Assembly: GCA_934130165.1 (NCBI GenBank)
Contig: CAKOXO010000003.1
Span: forward strand, 62,001 to 126,000
Direction: 5' to 3'
From: an uncultured Bacilli bacterium
GTDB lineage: Bacteria > Bacillota_I > Bacilli_A > RF39 > UBA660
DNA: 64,000 nucleotides
Shown: positions 7,831 through 16,676 of the stretch, piece after piece
Numbering within the stretch: the first letter of the stretch is position 1
Layout of the letters: each line of letters starts with the position of its first letter
Position numbers and translations under genes: made by a program
The notes under the pieces: model-generated
Told to the model about the DNA's origin: nothing
Seen by the model: only the letters and a program-made list of their open reading frames with translations
The model's database searches: none

Positions 7831-8523
7831 TTAAATAGGAAAAATATTACCATTTTCGTAAAAACTATAATAGGCATTATCACTTACTATAATATGATCA
7901 ATTACAGGAATACCTTGCATCCTACCTATCTTAACTAAATTTTCTGTAAAAAATAAATCTTCCTTACTTGGTGTCACATCACCAGATGGATGATTATGGA
8001 TACAAATAATACTAGAAGCACTAGCAAGATATGCTTCCTTAAACACCTCTCTTGGATGAACTACGCTTTTATTTATTGTTCCTATAAATAAGAGCTTCTC
8101 TTTAATTAGTTCTAGTTTGTTATTAAGATATAGACAGTAAAAATATTCTTGTTTTTTTCTATAAAACATATACTTTGTATTTTCCCAAATATCTTTTGTA
8201 TTTCTTAATCTCTTATTATTTTTGTGCGATTTAGTCAAAAATATTCTCCTACCAAGCTCAATTGCTGCAACTAACTCTATTGCTTTAACCTCACCTATTC
8301 CCTTTATACTTTTTAATTTAGGAATACTAACATTATATAAATTAGTAATATCTTCATACATTCTTAATACTTCAATAGAAATATCTTTAACACTTTTATC
8401 TACAGTTCCTGTTTTTAATATTATAGAAATTAATTCATCATTACTTAATTTATCAGCACCATCACTTAACAATCTTTCCCTTGGTCGTTCTTTTTTTGGT
8501 AACTCTTTAATTTTATAGTTCAT
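7831..8523 (-). CDS. radC: RadC-family JAB-domain protein
   Basis: A 230-residue protein with an N-terminal helix-hairpin-helix region (PKLKSIKGIGEVKAIEL, about residues 65-85) and a C-terminal JAB/MPN metalloprotease-like domain. That domain carries the HNHPSGDVTPSKED signature at about residue 176 with the upstream glutamate near HPREVFKEA. The molecular role of RadC is unsettled; a DNA-repair name is historical. Position before mreC matches Bacillus. The start follows AGGTGATAAT. Confidence 0.92.
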   Translation of the reverse strand: MNYKIKELPKKERPRERLLSDGADKLSNDELISIILKTGTVDKSVKDISIEVLRMYEDITNLYNVSIPKLKSIKGIGEVKAIELVAAIELGRRIFLTKSHKNNKRLRNTKDIWENTKYMFYRKKQEYFYCLYLNNKLELIKEKLLFIGTINKSVVHPREVFKEAYLASASSIICIHNHPSGDVTPSKEDLFFTENLVKIGRMQGIPVIDHIIVSDNAYYSFYENGNIFPI

Positions 8524-8560
8524 ATTATCACCTACTATATTATTAGCAAGAAATAATATT

Positions 8561-9016
8561 TTAGCCTTTATTAATTACCATTTCCTCATAATTAGATAAA
8601 ATAACTTCTTGTATAGTAGAAATATCTTGTTCTTTTTTTGTATTTTCTACTAAAACATCAAACTGTTCTACATTATTTAAAAATTCGTCACTTTTTATAT
8701 TTTTTTCTTTTTGATAAATATTATACCCTTTGTCATTATACATTTTTTTTATTTTTTTAGCATTATTATAATTTTTAGTAATTCCCACATAAACATAATA
8801 CTTATCATTATTTTTAACTACTAATTTAGGACTAATATCTTTAGTATTACTATCTAATGAACTTTTGCTAGAATATACTCCTTCTTGTAAAAGGTATACT
8901 TTCTTATTTTCATTAAATACTAATTTATCTATATTTTCATATTTAGAAAAAAGAAGCTTTCCACTAATTCCTCCTAAAATAGTTGCTACTGCTATAAGTA
9001 TTAAAAGTTTTTTCAT
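8561..9016 (-). CDS. Membrane-anchored SPOR-like protein, SpoIIB position
   Basis: A 151-residue protein with an N-terminal membrane helix (about residues 4-20), a linker, and a region around residues 50-100 (VYLLQEGVYSSK, then YYVYVGITKNYNNAKKI) with the pattern of a SPOR peptidoglycan-binding domain. In Bacillus, spoIIB, a SPOR protein for engulfment-septum thinning, lies between the valS/folC/comC group and maf-radC. Here the gene is exactly between valS and radC, so I infer a SpoIIB counterpart. Sequence similarity alone is weak. The RBS is GGTGATAAT. Confidence 0.55.
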   Translation of the reverse strand: MKKLLILIAVATILGGISGKLLFSKYENIDKLVFNENKKVYLLQEGVYSSKSSLDSNTKDISPKLVVKNNDKYYVYVGITKNYNNAKKIKKMYNDKGYNIYQKEKNIKSDEFLNNVEQFDVLVENTKKEQDISTIQEVILSNYEEMVINKG

Positions 9017-9063
9017 ATTATCACCAAAGTTATACTATCAAACTAGCTAGTAATAATTTGTCG

Positions 9064-9096
9064 AAAAAAATAATATGTAGAAATTTCTACATATTA
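9064..9096 (-). terminator. Terminator of valS
   Basis: A perfect 26-base palindrome (TAATATGTAGAAA / TTTCTACATATTA, 9071-9096) is followed on the minus strand by TTTTTTTCG. The valS stop codon lies within the stem. Confidence 0.85.
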
Positions 9097-11621
9097 CTTT
9101 TTAGTAAGTCTAACTTTTCTTCTTCTTCAACAAGTTTTTTTCTATCAAGTTCAACTATATTAGTAGGTGCTTTATTAACATAGTTCTCATTAGATAATAG
9201 TTTTTTCCTTCTTTCAATTGATTGTTGTAATTTCTTTATTTCTTCTTCTTTTGCTTTTTCATCAATTTCTTCTTTCTCAAAGAAATAAGTAATATCTATA
9301 TATTTAGATTTATAATTTGAACTAATCATATTATCAGGATCATCACTACATAAGTTTTCTTCTTTTATTTTTAATTGTGATGCATAAATAGGAATTAATT
9401 CTTCTTTCGTAATAAAGTTTACTTTAGCATCTTTTCCTATCTTATTAATTGCTTTAATATTTCTTATTGCAACAATATCTTCTAATACCTTTTCTTCTAT
9501 TTCACATTCTTCTTTAAATACTAATTCCTTTTTATATTCTGGATAATTAGAAATAATTAATGCATCACTATCTTTTACAGGAAGCTTTGAATATATTTCT
9601 TCAGTAACATATGGCATAAATGGATGAAGAAGTTTTAATATATCAGTTAATACATTAAGTAGGACCTTCTTTGTATTAGTACACATATTAGCTTTAGATA
9701 GTTCAATATAGGAATCACAGAAATCTTCCCAAATGAATTTATATAATTCATTTCCTACATTATGAAAATCATATTTATCCATACTTTTTATTACACTTTT
9801 AATAATCATATTCTTCTTAGTTAAAATCCATTTATCAGAAATTGTTAATTCATCAATTTCTAATCTACTATCTTCTAAGTCCTCTATATTCATTAATACA
9901 TAACGAGAAGCATTCCATAGTTTATTAATAAAATTCCAACTTGATTTAACTTTTTCTGTATCATATCTTAAATCCATTCCTGGTGCTGAGTTAGTAGTTA
10001 GAAAATATCTTAATGCATCACATCCATATTCATCAATTACATCCATTGGATCTACACCATTACCTAATGATTTAGACATCTTACGACCTTCTTTATCACG
10101 AATTAATCCATGAATAATACAATCTTTAAATGGTCTAGTATTTGTAAATTCTAATCCTTGGAAAGTCATTCTATTAACCCAAAATGGAATAATATCATAA
10201 GCTGTTATTAAAACATCATTTGGATAATATCTATTTACTAATTCCATATTATTTGGCCATCCTAGTGATGAGAAAGGCCATAATGCACTAGAAAACCATG
10301 TATCTAATACATCTTCATCTTGTACCCAACCATCTCCAGGGGAGTCAACTTGTACTTTTACTAAATCATCTTTGTACCATGCAGGAATTCTGTGTCCCCA
10401 CCAAAGTTGTCTAGAAATACACCAATCATATGTTATTTCCATCCAATGAAGCATTGTTTTCTCATATCTAGGTGGAACAAAGTTCACTTTCTTATCCTTA
10501 TCTTTTTGATTTTCTAATACTCTATCAGCTAGAGGTCTCATTTTAACAAACCATTGTTTAGATAAATATGGTTCTACAACTGCATCACTACGTTCACTAT
10601 GACCAACACTATGAGTCATTTCTTCAATACTAATTAGTAAATCCTTTTCTTTTAAATCTTTAACTAGCTTTTCTCTACATTCTTCTCTAGAAAGTCCTTC
10701 ATAACTTCCTGCATTTTTATTCATAGTAGCATCTTTATTCATTACTATAATACATTCAAGATTATGTCTTTTTCCAACCTCAAAATCATTAGGATCGTGT
10801 GCTGGAGTAATTTTAACTACACCAGTACCAAATTCTGGATCAGCATGATTATCCCCAACTATAGGTATTTTTTTATTAACTATTGGTAATATTACATTTT
10901 TACCTATTAAATGTTTATATCTTTCATCTTCTGGATTAACTGCTACTGCAGTATCACCAAATAAAGTTTCAGGACGTGTTGTTGCAACATCTAAAAATTC
11001 ATCACTATCTTCTATAAAATATTTTAAATGATAAAAAGCTCCCTTATCATCCTTATAAATTACTTCTTCATTTGATAGTGCTGTCATTTGAACAGGATCC
11101 CAGTTAATAATTCTTTCTCCTCTATATATTAATCCTTTATTATACAAATCAATAAAAACCTTATTAACCGCATCATTAAGACCTTTATCAAAAGTAAAAC
11201 GTTCTTTTGAGTAGTCTACACTAATGCCCATTTTAGCCCATTGTTCATGGATAGTCTTTGCAAATTCATCCTTCCATTCCCAAGCTTTTTCCAACCATTT
11301 TTCTCTACTTAAACTTCTTGGATCTATTCCTTCATCTCTTAGTTTCTTATCAACCTTAGATTGAGTAGCGATCCCAGCATGATCCATTCCTGGAAGCCAT
11401 AGGCAATCATACCCTTGCATTTTTTTATATCTAATAATAATATCTTGTAATGTAACATTCCAAGCATGACCTAAGTGAAGTTTACCTGTTACATTTGGTG
11501 GAGGTATTACTATACAAAATGGTTTCTTAGATAAATCCCCTGATTTAAAATACTCCTTCTTTCTCCATTCATCATACTTTCCTTTTTCTACTTCTATATG
11601 ATTATATTTTTTATCTAACAT
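9087..11621 (-). CDS. valS: Valyl-tRNA synthetase
   Basis: An 844-residue class Ia synthetase that charges tRNA-Val. PPPNVTGKLHLGHAWN is the HIGH motif near residue 40, and GRKMSKSLGNGVDP is the KMSKS motif near residue 515. The CP1 editing domain lies between them (TTRPETLFGDTAVAV, then GTGVVKITPAHDPNDFEVG), and the C-terminal coiled coil (KKLQQSIERRKKLLSNENYV) is typical of ValRS. It overlaps the upstream HD-domain gene by seven bases, and both are read from a T-box leader at 12382-12601, so expression should respond to uncharged tRNA-Val. Confidence 0.97.
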   Translation of the reverse strand: MLDKKYNHIEVEKGKYDEWRKKEYFKSGDLSKKPFCIVIPPPNVTGKLHLGHAWNVTLQDIIIRYKKMQGYDCLWLPGMDHAGIATQSKVDKKLRDEGIDPRSLSREKWLEKAWEWKDEFAKTIHEQWAKMGISVDYSKERFTFDKGLNDAVNKVFIDLYNKGLIYRGERIINWDPVQMTALSNEEVIYKDDKGAFYHLKYFIEDSDEFLDVATTRPETLFGDTAVAVNPEDERYKHLIGKNVILPIVNKKIPIVGDNHADPEFGTGVVKITPAHDPNDFEVGKRHNLECIIVMNKDATMNKNAGSYEGLSREECREKLVKDLKEKDLLISIEEMTHSVGHSERSDAVVEPYLSKQWFVKMRPLADRVLENQKDKDKKVNFVPPRYEKTMLHWMEITYDWCISRQLWWGHRIPAWYKDDLVKVQVDSPGDGWVQDEDVLDTWFSSALWPFSSLGWPNNMELVNRYYPNDVLITAYDIIPFWVNRMTFQGLEFTNTRPFKDCIIHGLIRDKEGRKMSKSLGNGVDPMDVIDEYGCDALRYFLTTNSAPGMDLRYDTEKVKSSWNFINKLWNASRYVLMNIEDLEDSRLEIDELTISDKWILTKKNMIIKSVIKSMDKYDFHNVGNELYKFIWEDFCDSYIELSKANMCTNTKKVLLNVLTDILKLLHPFMPYVTEEIYSKLPVKDSDALIISNYPEYKKELVFKEECEIEEKVLEDIVAIRNIKAINKIGKDAKVNFITKEELIPIYASQLKIKEENLCSDDPDNMISSNYKSKYIDITYFFEKEEIDEKAKEEEIKKLQQSIERRKKLLSNENYVNKAPTNIVELDRKKLVEEEEKLDLLKSNM

Positions 11622-12367
11622 ACTATCATCTCCTCTATATAACTATTAATAACATTTCTAATATTTTCCAAGTGCTCTTTAAAACTTTTATTATTACTTT
11701 TCTTTATATAAATATCTATTTCCTTATTTAGGTAATCATTTTCTTTTAATATTTCAAAACTCTTTCTAAAATTCAAATCATAGACAAATCCCAATGAAAT
11801 ACCTAAGGAATCATTTTTATTTATTTTTTCACCTCTAGATATCAAGTGTTTATTTAACAGATCATTATAAACTAAATCGCTAAAATCACCATCATCTAGA
11901 TTTAGGTTTATTTCCCCTGTTGTATACAAATATAATATATCAATTTTATCAGCATCTCTAACTATATTACAAAATAGTGTTTCTCTTTCATTTAAACCTT
12001 TCTCTAGTTCATATTTATTGTGATTTTTAACTGTTTTTAAAATTAACCCATCATTTTCCAAATTACTATTAAACTCTCTAATAAAATTATCCTCTTTTAA
12101 TAGTTCAACACCTAAATTTCCATGATCAATACTTAATGAGTCAGAAAAGGTGTTATATCTTTTTAATTGTTCAAATCTTGCTATATCATGAACTAATCCA
12201 CAAATTTTAGCAAGTTTAATATCTTCTTTATCTAAATCCAGTGATTTGGCAATTTCTCCACATAAATTCATGACTCGTATAGTGTGATCTATTTTTAGAT
12301 CTATTAACTTACCATATTTTTTATATTTATTAGCATATTTATAAAATTTTGAAATTTCATTATCCAT
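11615..12367 (-). CDS. HD-domain phosphohydrolase-like protein
   Basis: A soluble protein of about 250 residues with an HD metal-binding fold: DHTIRVMNLC, then LVHDIARFEQ, DHGNLGVELL and VRDADKIDILYLY. This order (H...HD...D) fits a metal-dependent phosphohydrolase acting on a nucleotide or other phosphomonoester; the substrate is unknown. The ATG at 12367 has GGAGGC upstream. An in-frame ATG at 12397 lies inside the T-box terminator and cannot be the start. It is the first gene of the T-box-controlled operon, ahead of valS, which is unusual. Confidence 0.8.
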   Translation of the reverse strand: MDNEISKFYKYANKYKKYGKLIDLKIDHTIRVMNLCGEIAKSLDLDKEDIKLAKICGLVHDIARFEQLKRYNTFSDSLSIDHGNLGVELLKEDNFIREFNSNLENDGLILKTVKNHNKYELEKGLNERETLFCNIVRDADKIDILYLYTTGEINLNLDDGDFSDLVYNDLLNKHLISRGEKINKNDSLGISLGFVYDLNFRKSFEILKENDYLNKEIDIYIKKSNNKSFKEHLENIRNVINSYIEEMIVC

Positions 12368-12381
12368 AATATAGCCTCCAA

Positions 12382-12601
12382 AATAAAAACTATTCATCCA
12401 TATAAGGACGAATAGTTCGTGGTACCACCTTAATTCGTTACTATGTAACCTTGATATTTTTAACGGAAATTATCCGGAATTATCTACTTAAGTTCAATAA
12501 TTATGCTCCACTGCTACCTTCAGTAGTTATATTAGTTATTTTCACCAAACATAACCTCTCTAAAAAATAAGTCCTACTTACTCCTCAGTTTCATCACATC
12601 T
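12382..12601 (-). promoter_or_regulatory. T-box riboswitch, probably tRNA-Val specific
   Basis: The minus strand contains the T-box core AAGGTGGTACCACG (12418-12431). An intrinsic terminator follows (CTATTCGTCC / GGATGAATAG, then TTTTTATTTT, 12382-12415) and can form the alternative antiterminator with the T-box. Upstream are stem I hallmarks: GAGTA, AGAGAG and TTTGGTGAAA. In the specifier region, CTGAAGGTAGCAG places a GTA valine codon at 12515-12517. This fits the downstream valS. The specifier assignment is inferred from context rather than from a folded model. Confidence 0.88.
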
Positions 12602-12607
12602 ACGCTT

Positions 12608-12636
12608 ATTATATACTATTATTCTTTGTTTTACAA
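12608..12636 (-). promoter_or_regulatory. Promoter of the T-box/HD/valS transcript
   Basis: On the minus strand TTGTAA (12631-12636) and TATAAT (12608-12613) are separated by 17 bases, placing the transcript start near 12601, just before the T-box stem I. The promoter lies in the last codons of the upstream gene. Confidence 0.7.
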
Positions 12637-13238
12637 TACTTCTTGTCTCTTTCTTTTTCTCTAATTACTTTTCTAACTGCTAAATTATATAGTTTTCTAT
12701 TATATGGAAGTCCTAAACTATCTAATATATCAAAAGCCTGGGACTTTTCACCAACTGATACCTCATGTTCCCTTATTATAGTTTTAGCACTTAACTCTTG
12801 CTTTTTTTTCACTTCATACTTATATTCTTTTCTTAGGGTATTTTTACTAATAAAATCACGTAAATATTGCTTTTCTATTTCTCCAAAATCACCTTTTAAG
12901 AACAATGTATATAATTCAGAAAAACTAAGTTTAGTTATTTGATAATAATCTAATAAATCAAATTCTCTTCCCTCAGTTCCAAACATAATTTTATCAATAA
13001 TTTGTTTTAAAACAGGCATTTCTTTCATTAATTCTTCACCTTGTAATACCTTTGGTTTTTTAGCATTGACGTATTTGGCATGTAATTTTGGATTTTTTTC
13101 TTTTACAGTAGCAACTATTTCAATTCTTTTAGTACTTGTTATACCATATTTATTAAAAAAATCTTTTTTTAATACAATATCACTATTTATATACTTTTTT
13201 AATATACATTCAGCTTGTTCTAAACTTACTTTTGACAT
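12609..13238 (-). CDS. Hypothetical basic protein, partner of the pseudokinase-like gene
   Basis: A 209-residue soluble, lysine-rich protein (KKKQELSAKTIIREHEVSVG around residue 145), largely helical. No known domain is recognised. The start codon overlaps the stop of the upstream kinase-like gene by one base, so the two genes form a translationally coupled pair. Its stop lies within the promoter of the valS T-box transcript. A role as partner of the kinase-like protein is likely, but nothing more specific can be said. Confidence 0.55.
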   Translation of the reverse strand: MSKVSLEQAECILKKYINSDIVLKKDFFNKYGITSTKRIEIVATVKEKNPKLHAKYVNAKKPKVLQGEELMKEMPVLKQIIDKIMFGTEGREFDLLDYYQITKLSFSELYTLFLKGDFGEIEKQYLRDFISKNTLRKEYKYEVKKKQELSAKTIIREHEVSVGEKSQAFDILDSLGLPYNRKLYNLAVRKVIREKERDKKYCKTKNNSI

Positions 13239-14131
13239 TATATCTTCCCCCTACTTTTTTTATATTTAAAAACTTTTACTCTAGCTTCTTCTATTTTATC
13301 ATTTGGAATTTGGTCTAAATATTCATATGGATTTATATTATCAGCAGCCTCATATATACTATTAAATGATTTTATAATATCCTTTCCAAAACCAAGCGTT
13401 TTTAAATAACTTATATATTCACTATATCCAGCTATATCCATTTCAGAGACTTCATCTTTTCCTATTGTATTTAAAATCATCATATTATAACATAACAAGT
13501 CACTATTATCATTAGGAACAATCAAACCAGTTCCAGTACTTATATACTTTGTTGGAAACAAACCTAAATTTGGATTCTCAATTAAATATTTAGATGGTTG
13601 TGGGTAAGATGATTTTAAATAACTACCATCTAAATCAATCGCATAAGCTTTATCATCTTTTTTTCCAACCATAAAATTATCCTCGTGCAAATCTCCAAAA
13701 TTAAATTTTATTCCCTTGTCTTCAAGTTTTTGAGTTTTTTTAATCAACTTACCAACTTTATATAAGTAATATAGCTTTTTCTCGTTAGAGATTTTTGGAT
13801 TGTTAATGATAGATCCTAGATTCCTACCCTCTATCTTTGGTACTGCAAATGACTCTACTTTTCCATCTATTGATACTAAATAATTAGGTATTACTAGTTC
13901 ATCAATTCCTATTCTATCCTTGTTATCTCCCAATAAACTAACATTATATATCTTATTAGATATATAACTTTCTCCTATAACAGTCAATTTTTTTAATAAT
14001 AATTTTTCTTTGCTATTAAATTTTTTGTTATCAAGAATATATATCTCACTTTCAGTGTTAACTACTCCCTTTGGTAGTGGTAATTTTTTTAATTTTTTGA
14101 ACTGTTTTTGTGATAATGACAAAATTTCCAT
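13238..14131 (-). CDS. Protein-kinase-like fold (APH/RIO-type), substrate unknown
   Basis: A 297-residue protein. The segment FGDLHEDNFMV (about residue 145) resembles the catalytic loop HxDxxxxN of aminoglycoside-phosphotransferase/RIO-like kinases, although the histidine precedes ED rather than sitting before the aspartate. AIDLDGSY about 13 residues on fits the metal-binding DFG-like motif. An N-terminal lobe precedes it, with a possible lysine in VPKIEGRNLG. Whether it is active is unclear. It is the first gene of a pair with the basic protein downstream. A second locus (39158-40543) has a related DPGSY motif. Confidence 0.5.
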   Translation of the reverse strand: MEILSLSQKQFKKLKKLPLPKGVVNTESEIYILDNKKFNSKEKLLLKKLTVIGESYISNKIYNVSLLGDNKDRIGIDELVIPNYLVSIDGKVESFAVPKIEGRNLGSIINNPKISNEKKLYYLYKVGKLIKKTQKLEDKGIKFNFGDLHEDNFMVGKKDDKAYAIDLDGSYLKSSYPQPSKYLIENPNLGLFPTKYISTGTGLIVPNDNSDLLCYNMMILNTIGKDEVSEMDIAGYSEYISYLKTLGFGKDIIKSFNSIYEAADNINPYEYLDQIPNDKIEEARVKVFKYKKSRGKI

Positions 14132-14182
14132 AACCGTTTCCCCTTTTCAAACGCGTATATTATACCATATTTTTGTCAATTT

Positions 14183-14214
14183 GAAAAGATAGAAAATTAT
14201 TTTTCTATCTTTTC
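14183..14214 (-). terminator. Hairpin at the end of the cyclophilin gene
   Basis: Perfect 14-base arms (GAAAAGATAGAAAA / TTTTCTATCTTTTC) with a 4-base loop overlap the stop at 14197. Only a short T stretch follows, so this may be a weak terminator or an mRNA end stabiliser. Confidence 0.55.
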
Positions 14215-14871
14215 TACCTCACTATATTCTTTACCTTTTGTATCAACTACTGCTTTTTTAATAGTTAAATTATTATTAAGTAGCCCTGTACTTTGATCTT
14301 TAACTTGCTCATTTTCTTCAATTTTTTCAATAATTTTCCAACCATCAATAACTTTTCCAAATGCTGCATATTTACCATCCAAATAATCAGATTTATCAAG
14401 CATAATGAAAAATTGACTTCCGCCTGAATCATTATCACTACTTCTAGCCATTGAAACTATACCTTTTTCATGTTTTAAATCATTATCATATCCATTTGAT
14501 TTAAATTCTCCTTTTATAGTATAACCAGGTCCACCACTACCAGTACCAGTTGGATCTCCACCTTGTAATACAAAACCAGGAACTAATCTATGAAATGTAT
14601 TATTATCATAGAATCCACTTTTTACTAGTGAAATAAAATTATTAACTGTATTTTCAGCTTTTTCTGGATAAAGTTCTATAACTATTGCCCCATAGTTTTC
14701 TATTCTCATAGCAACAACAGGGTTTGTTGTCTCATATTTTGAAAGTGAGGCAGTATTACCCTCAGTTTTAAAGTCTATTCCAAGTAAATCTTCTTTAACT
14801 TGTTTTTTACTACCACATCCAAAGCACATAAATACTAACAAAATAATAACTACTAATTTTAATTTTTTCAT
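14197..14871 (-). CDS. Cyclophilin-type peptidyl-prolyl isomerase, lipoprotein
   Basis: A protein of about 224 residues. The N-terminus KKLKLVVIILLVFMCFGCGS is a lipoprotein signal with the lipobox cysteine, so the enzyme sits on the outer face of the membrane. The cyclophilin domain (about residues 55-215) shows FHRLVPGFVLQGGDPTGTG, GIVSMARSSD and GGSQFFIML, including the catalytic arginine (FHR) and the conserved QFFI. It assists folding of exported proteins. ATG 14871 is chosen because GAGGAGGATATAT precedes it; an in-frame ATG lies nine codons upstream without support. Confidence 0.9.
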   Translation of the reverse strand: MKKLKLVVIILLVFMCFGCGSKKQVKEDLLGIDFKTEGNTASLSKYETTNPVVAMRIENYGAIVIELYPEKAENTVNNFISLVKSGFYDNNTFHRLVPGFVLQGGDPTGTGSGGPGYTIKGEFKSNGYDNDLKHEKGIVSMARSSDNDSGGSQFFIMLDKSDYLDGKYAAFGKVIDGWKIIEKIEENEQVKDQSTGLLNNNLTIKKAVVDTKGKEYSEVEKIEK

Positions 14872-14961
14872 ATATATCCTCCTCATATATAATAACATAA
14901 AAACTAGAAAATAGTATGTTTTTAGAAATTTATTCTAATTTTTTCATATATCAACATTTTA

Positions 14962-14991
14962 TTTAAATATAAAATTAGTATATGGTATAAT
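14962..14991 (+). promoter_or_regulatory. Extended -10 promoter of the PAP2 gene
   Basis: TGGTATAAT ends at 14991, a consensus -10 (14986-14991) with the TGn extension. The -35 region is poor. The start codon is 38 bases downstream and is preceded by AGAAGTGAT. Confidence 0.55.
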
Positions 14992-15028
14992 ATAATAAAA
15001 AAAAACTAAATAACTAAGAAGTGATTAT

Positions 15029-15676
15029 ATGTTTGAAAAATGTAAAAAGATTATTTTTAACAATTATAAATGGATAATATGCCTCATTTGTTTAATACTG
15101 TTTCTTGCTTTAGCAGAAGATGTATTTAATCATGAAATAATGAATGGTGATATTATTGGTTACAAATTTATATCATCATACTTAATCCATGATTCATTAA
15201 CGCCAATTATTAAAATAATAACTTGGTTTGGAAGTACTACTTGTCTATTACCATTAACTTTAATTCTATTTATTGTTATAAAAAATAAAAAGACAGGTTT
15301 ATTAATAGGTCTTAATCTATGTATCATTACTATACTTAATCAAATGTTAAAATTTATTCTACAAAGACCTCGACCAACGGAATATAGAATTATTAATGAA
15401 ACTGGTTATAGTTTTCCATCAGGACATTCAATGGTAAGCATGGCATTTTATGGATTTTTAATTTATTTAATATATAAAAACGTTAAAAATAAATACTTAA
15501 AAGTAACACTAATTAGTATTTTGGCAATACTAACAGTATCAATTGGGATTAGTAGAATCTATTTAGGTGTTCATTATACAAGTGATGTTTGTGCAGGATT
15601 TTTGATATCTATATCATACCTAGTATTATATATTAATATCACAAATAAACTTGTCTTTAATAAAATAAAAAGATGA
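15029..15676 (+). CDS. PAP2-family membrane phosphatase
   Basis: A 215-residue protein with about six membrane helices and the three PAP2 phosphatase motifs in order: KFILQRPRP (about residue 107), YSFPSGHSM (about 130) and SRIYLGVHYTSDV (about 179), including the catalytic histidines. Such enzymes dephosphorylate undecaprenyl pyrophosphate, phosphatidic acid or phosphatidylglycerophosphate on the outer membrane leaflet; the substrate here is not determinable. It is a monocistronic plus-strand gene between minus-strand units, ending in a TGA stop within a terminator hairpin. Confidence 0.88.
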   Translation: MFEKCKKIIFNNYKWIICLICLILFLALAEDVFNHEIMNGDIIGYKFISSYLIHDSLTPIIKIITWFGSTTCLLPLTLILFIVIKNKKTGLLIGLNLCIITILNQMLKFILQRPRPTEYRIINETGYSFPSGHSMVSMAFYGFLIYLIYKNVKNKYLKVTLISILAILTVSIGISRIYLGVHYTSDVCAGFLISISYLVLYINITNKLVFNKIKR

Positions 15677-15690
15677 TATCATCTTTTTGT
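15667..15690 (+). terminator. Terminator of the PAP2 gene
   Basis: A 22-base perfect palindrome (AAAAAGATGAT / ATCATCTTTTT) covers the TGA stop, and the stem ends in five T. It can also work on the minus strand. Confidence 0.7.
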
Positions 15691-15696
15691 AACTAA

Positions 15697-15727
15697 AAAA
15701 ATAATAAAACCTCTTTAAATAAGAGGT
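15697..15727 (-). terminator. Terminator of tRNA-Gly
   Basis: On the minus strand ACCTCTT / AAGAGGT with a 5-base loop is followed by TTTATTATTTTTTT, 11 bases after the tRNA CCA end. Confidence 0.8.
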
Positions 15728-15737
15728 AAATTGCTTA

Positions 15738-15812
15738 TGGAGCAGATGAGGGAAATCGAATCCCCGTCACAGCCTTGGCAAGGCCGTATTCTAACCACTA
15801 AACTACATCTGC
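15738..15812 (-). tRNA. tRNA-Gly (anticodon GCC)
   Basis: The minus strand gives acceptor GCAGATG pairing with CATCTGC, D arm GTTTAGTGGTTAGAAT, anticodon stem CGGCC/GGCTG with loop TTGCCAA (anticodon GCC), T arm GGGGATTCGATTCCCC, and encoded TCCA. Confidence 0.97.
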
Positions 15813-16046
15813 AAATTATTTTGTATGACTTTTAAAATCAATCACTGTATTAATTCTAACACACATATTTATTATTGTGAATATTATTTTAGTATTTTTT
15901 TAACTTTTTAGGAAATACTTACCATACTCTGAAAAATACACTTAAATGTTCAGTCTTGAGGTAGTTTCCAATAATTAGTACCTCTTTTTTATCTTATGCA
16001 AGTTTTCATGTTAAGTACATAATAATATAAACGTACATTTTTTTCA
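15813..16046. other. Intergenic stretch without recognisable gene
   Basis: No ORF of note, RNA fold or repeat is seen between tRNA-Gly and the terminator at 16047. Composition is AT-rich and irregular. Together with the terminator and the bases up to 16184 it makes a gap of about 370 bases, possibly eroded accessory DNA, since the two genes that follow are both frame-disrupted. Confidence 0.4.
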
Positions 16047-16077
16047 TAAAAAAACTCAAATAAATTTATTTGAGTTT
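16047..16077 (-). terminator. Terminator downstream of the 16185-16549 gene
   Basis: A perfect 26-base palindrome (AAACTCAAATAAA / TTTATTTGAGTTT, 16052-16077) is followed on the minus strand by TTTTTTTATG. Confidence 0.75.
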
Positions 16078-16184
16078 AAATACTAAATGGAGCAAGTGGT
16101 TAAGTTATTTCAAACTTTTTCTCACTTATTGAGAGATTAATAATTGAATATCAATTTCTACTAATATTTTACCAATTAATTGAA

Positions 16185-16549
16185 TTAATAGCAATATAAT
16201 TTTTTGCTTTTTTCATCTCTTATAATAGATTCTTCCATTTTTGAGATCATAGAAACTTCCTCACTAATATTTTCATATATTTTATGAATTTTATAATCTA
16301 TTTCTTCTAAATCTTTTTCAATCTTTTTCTTTTGAAACTTAAATATACAATTATTTAAAAGTGCTTGTTTTTGTGCTTCATACATTTTTATTTTATTATC
16401 AAATAATCTAATTATATTATGAGAATCTTCAATTTGATACCACAAACATAAATCTATTATTCTTTCGGAAAGTGTATAATCATCACTTTCAAATATATCA
16501 TCCAAAATTGGTTGTTTCTTCTTCTTTTTAACATCTTCTATTTTTCCAT
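16185..16549 (-). pseudogene. Small coiled-coil protein, start region frameshifted
   Basis: The open frame covers 16185-16505 (106 codons from a TTG with no ribosome site), a helical, charged protein predicted to form a coiled coil. A proper AAAGGAG site and ATG lie at 16549 in another frame. Reading from that ATG stops after three codons (M-E-K-stop). Adding one A to the five-A run on the minus strand (16541-16545) joins it in frame through IEDVKKKKKQPILDD to the long ORF. I conclude the gene carries a one-base deletion in the A-run, which may be mutation, phase variation or sequencing error. It is divergent from a regulator that is also broken. Confidence 0.6.
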
Positions 16550-16602
16550 TTTATTAAAGACTCCTTTCAAAATAATTTCAATTAAATTTATAACACAGAA
16601 TA

Positions 16603-16635
16603 GCAAAAAAAATAACTCAAAATAGCAATTTGCTA
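16603..16635. promoter_or_regulatory. Candidate XRE operator between the divergent pair
   Basis: The palindrome TAGCAATTTGCTA (16623-16635) and an isolated half site TAGCAA (16603-16608) lie in the 127 bases between two divergent genes, one of which encodes an XRE-type regulator. This is the usual place for an autoregulatory operator. Confidence 0.45.
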
Positions 16636-16676
16636 ATATTTTTATCATAAATGGGGAAATTAAATTAGGTGATTTT

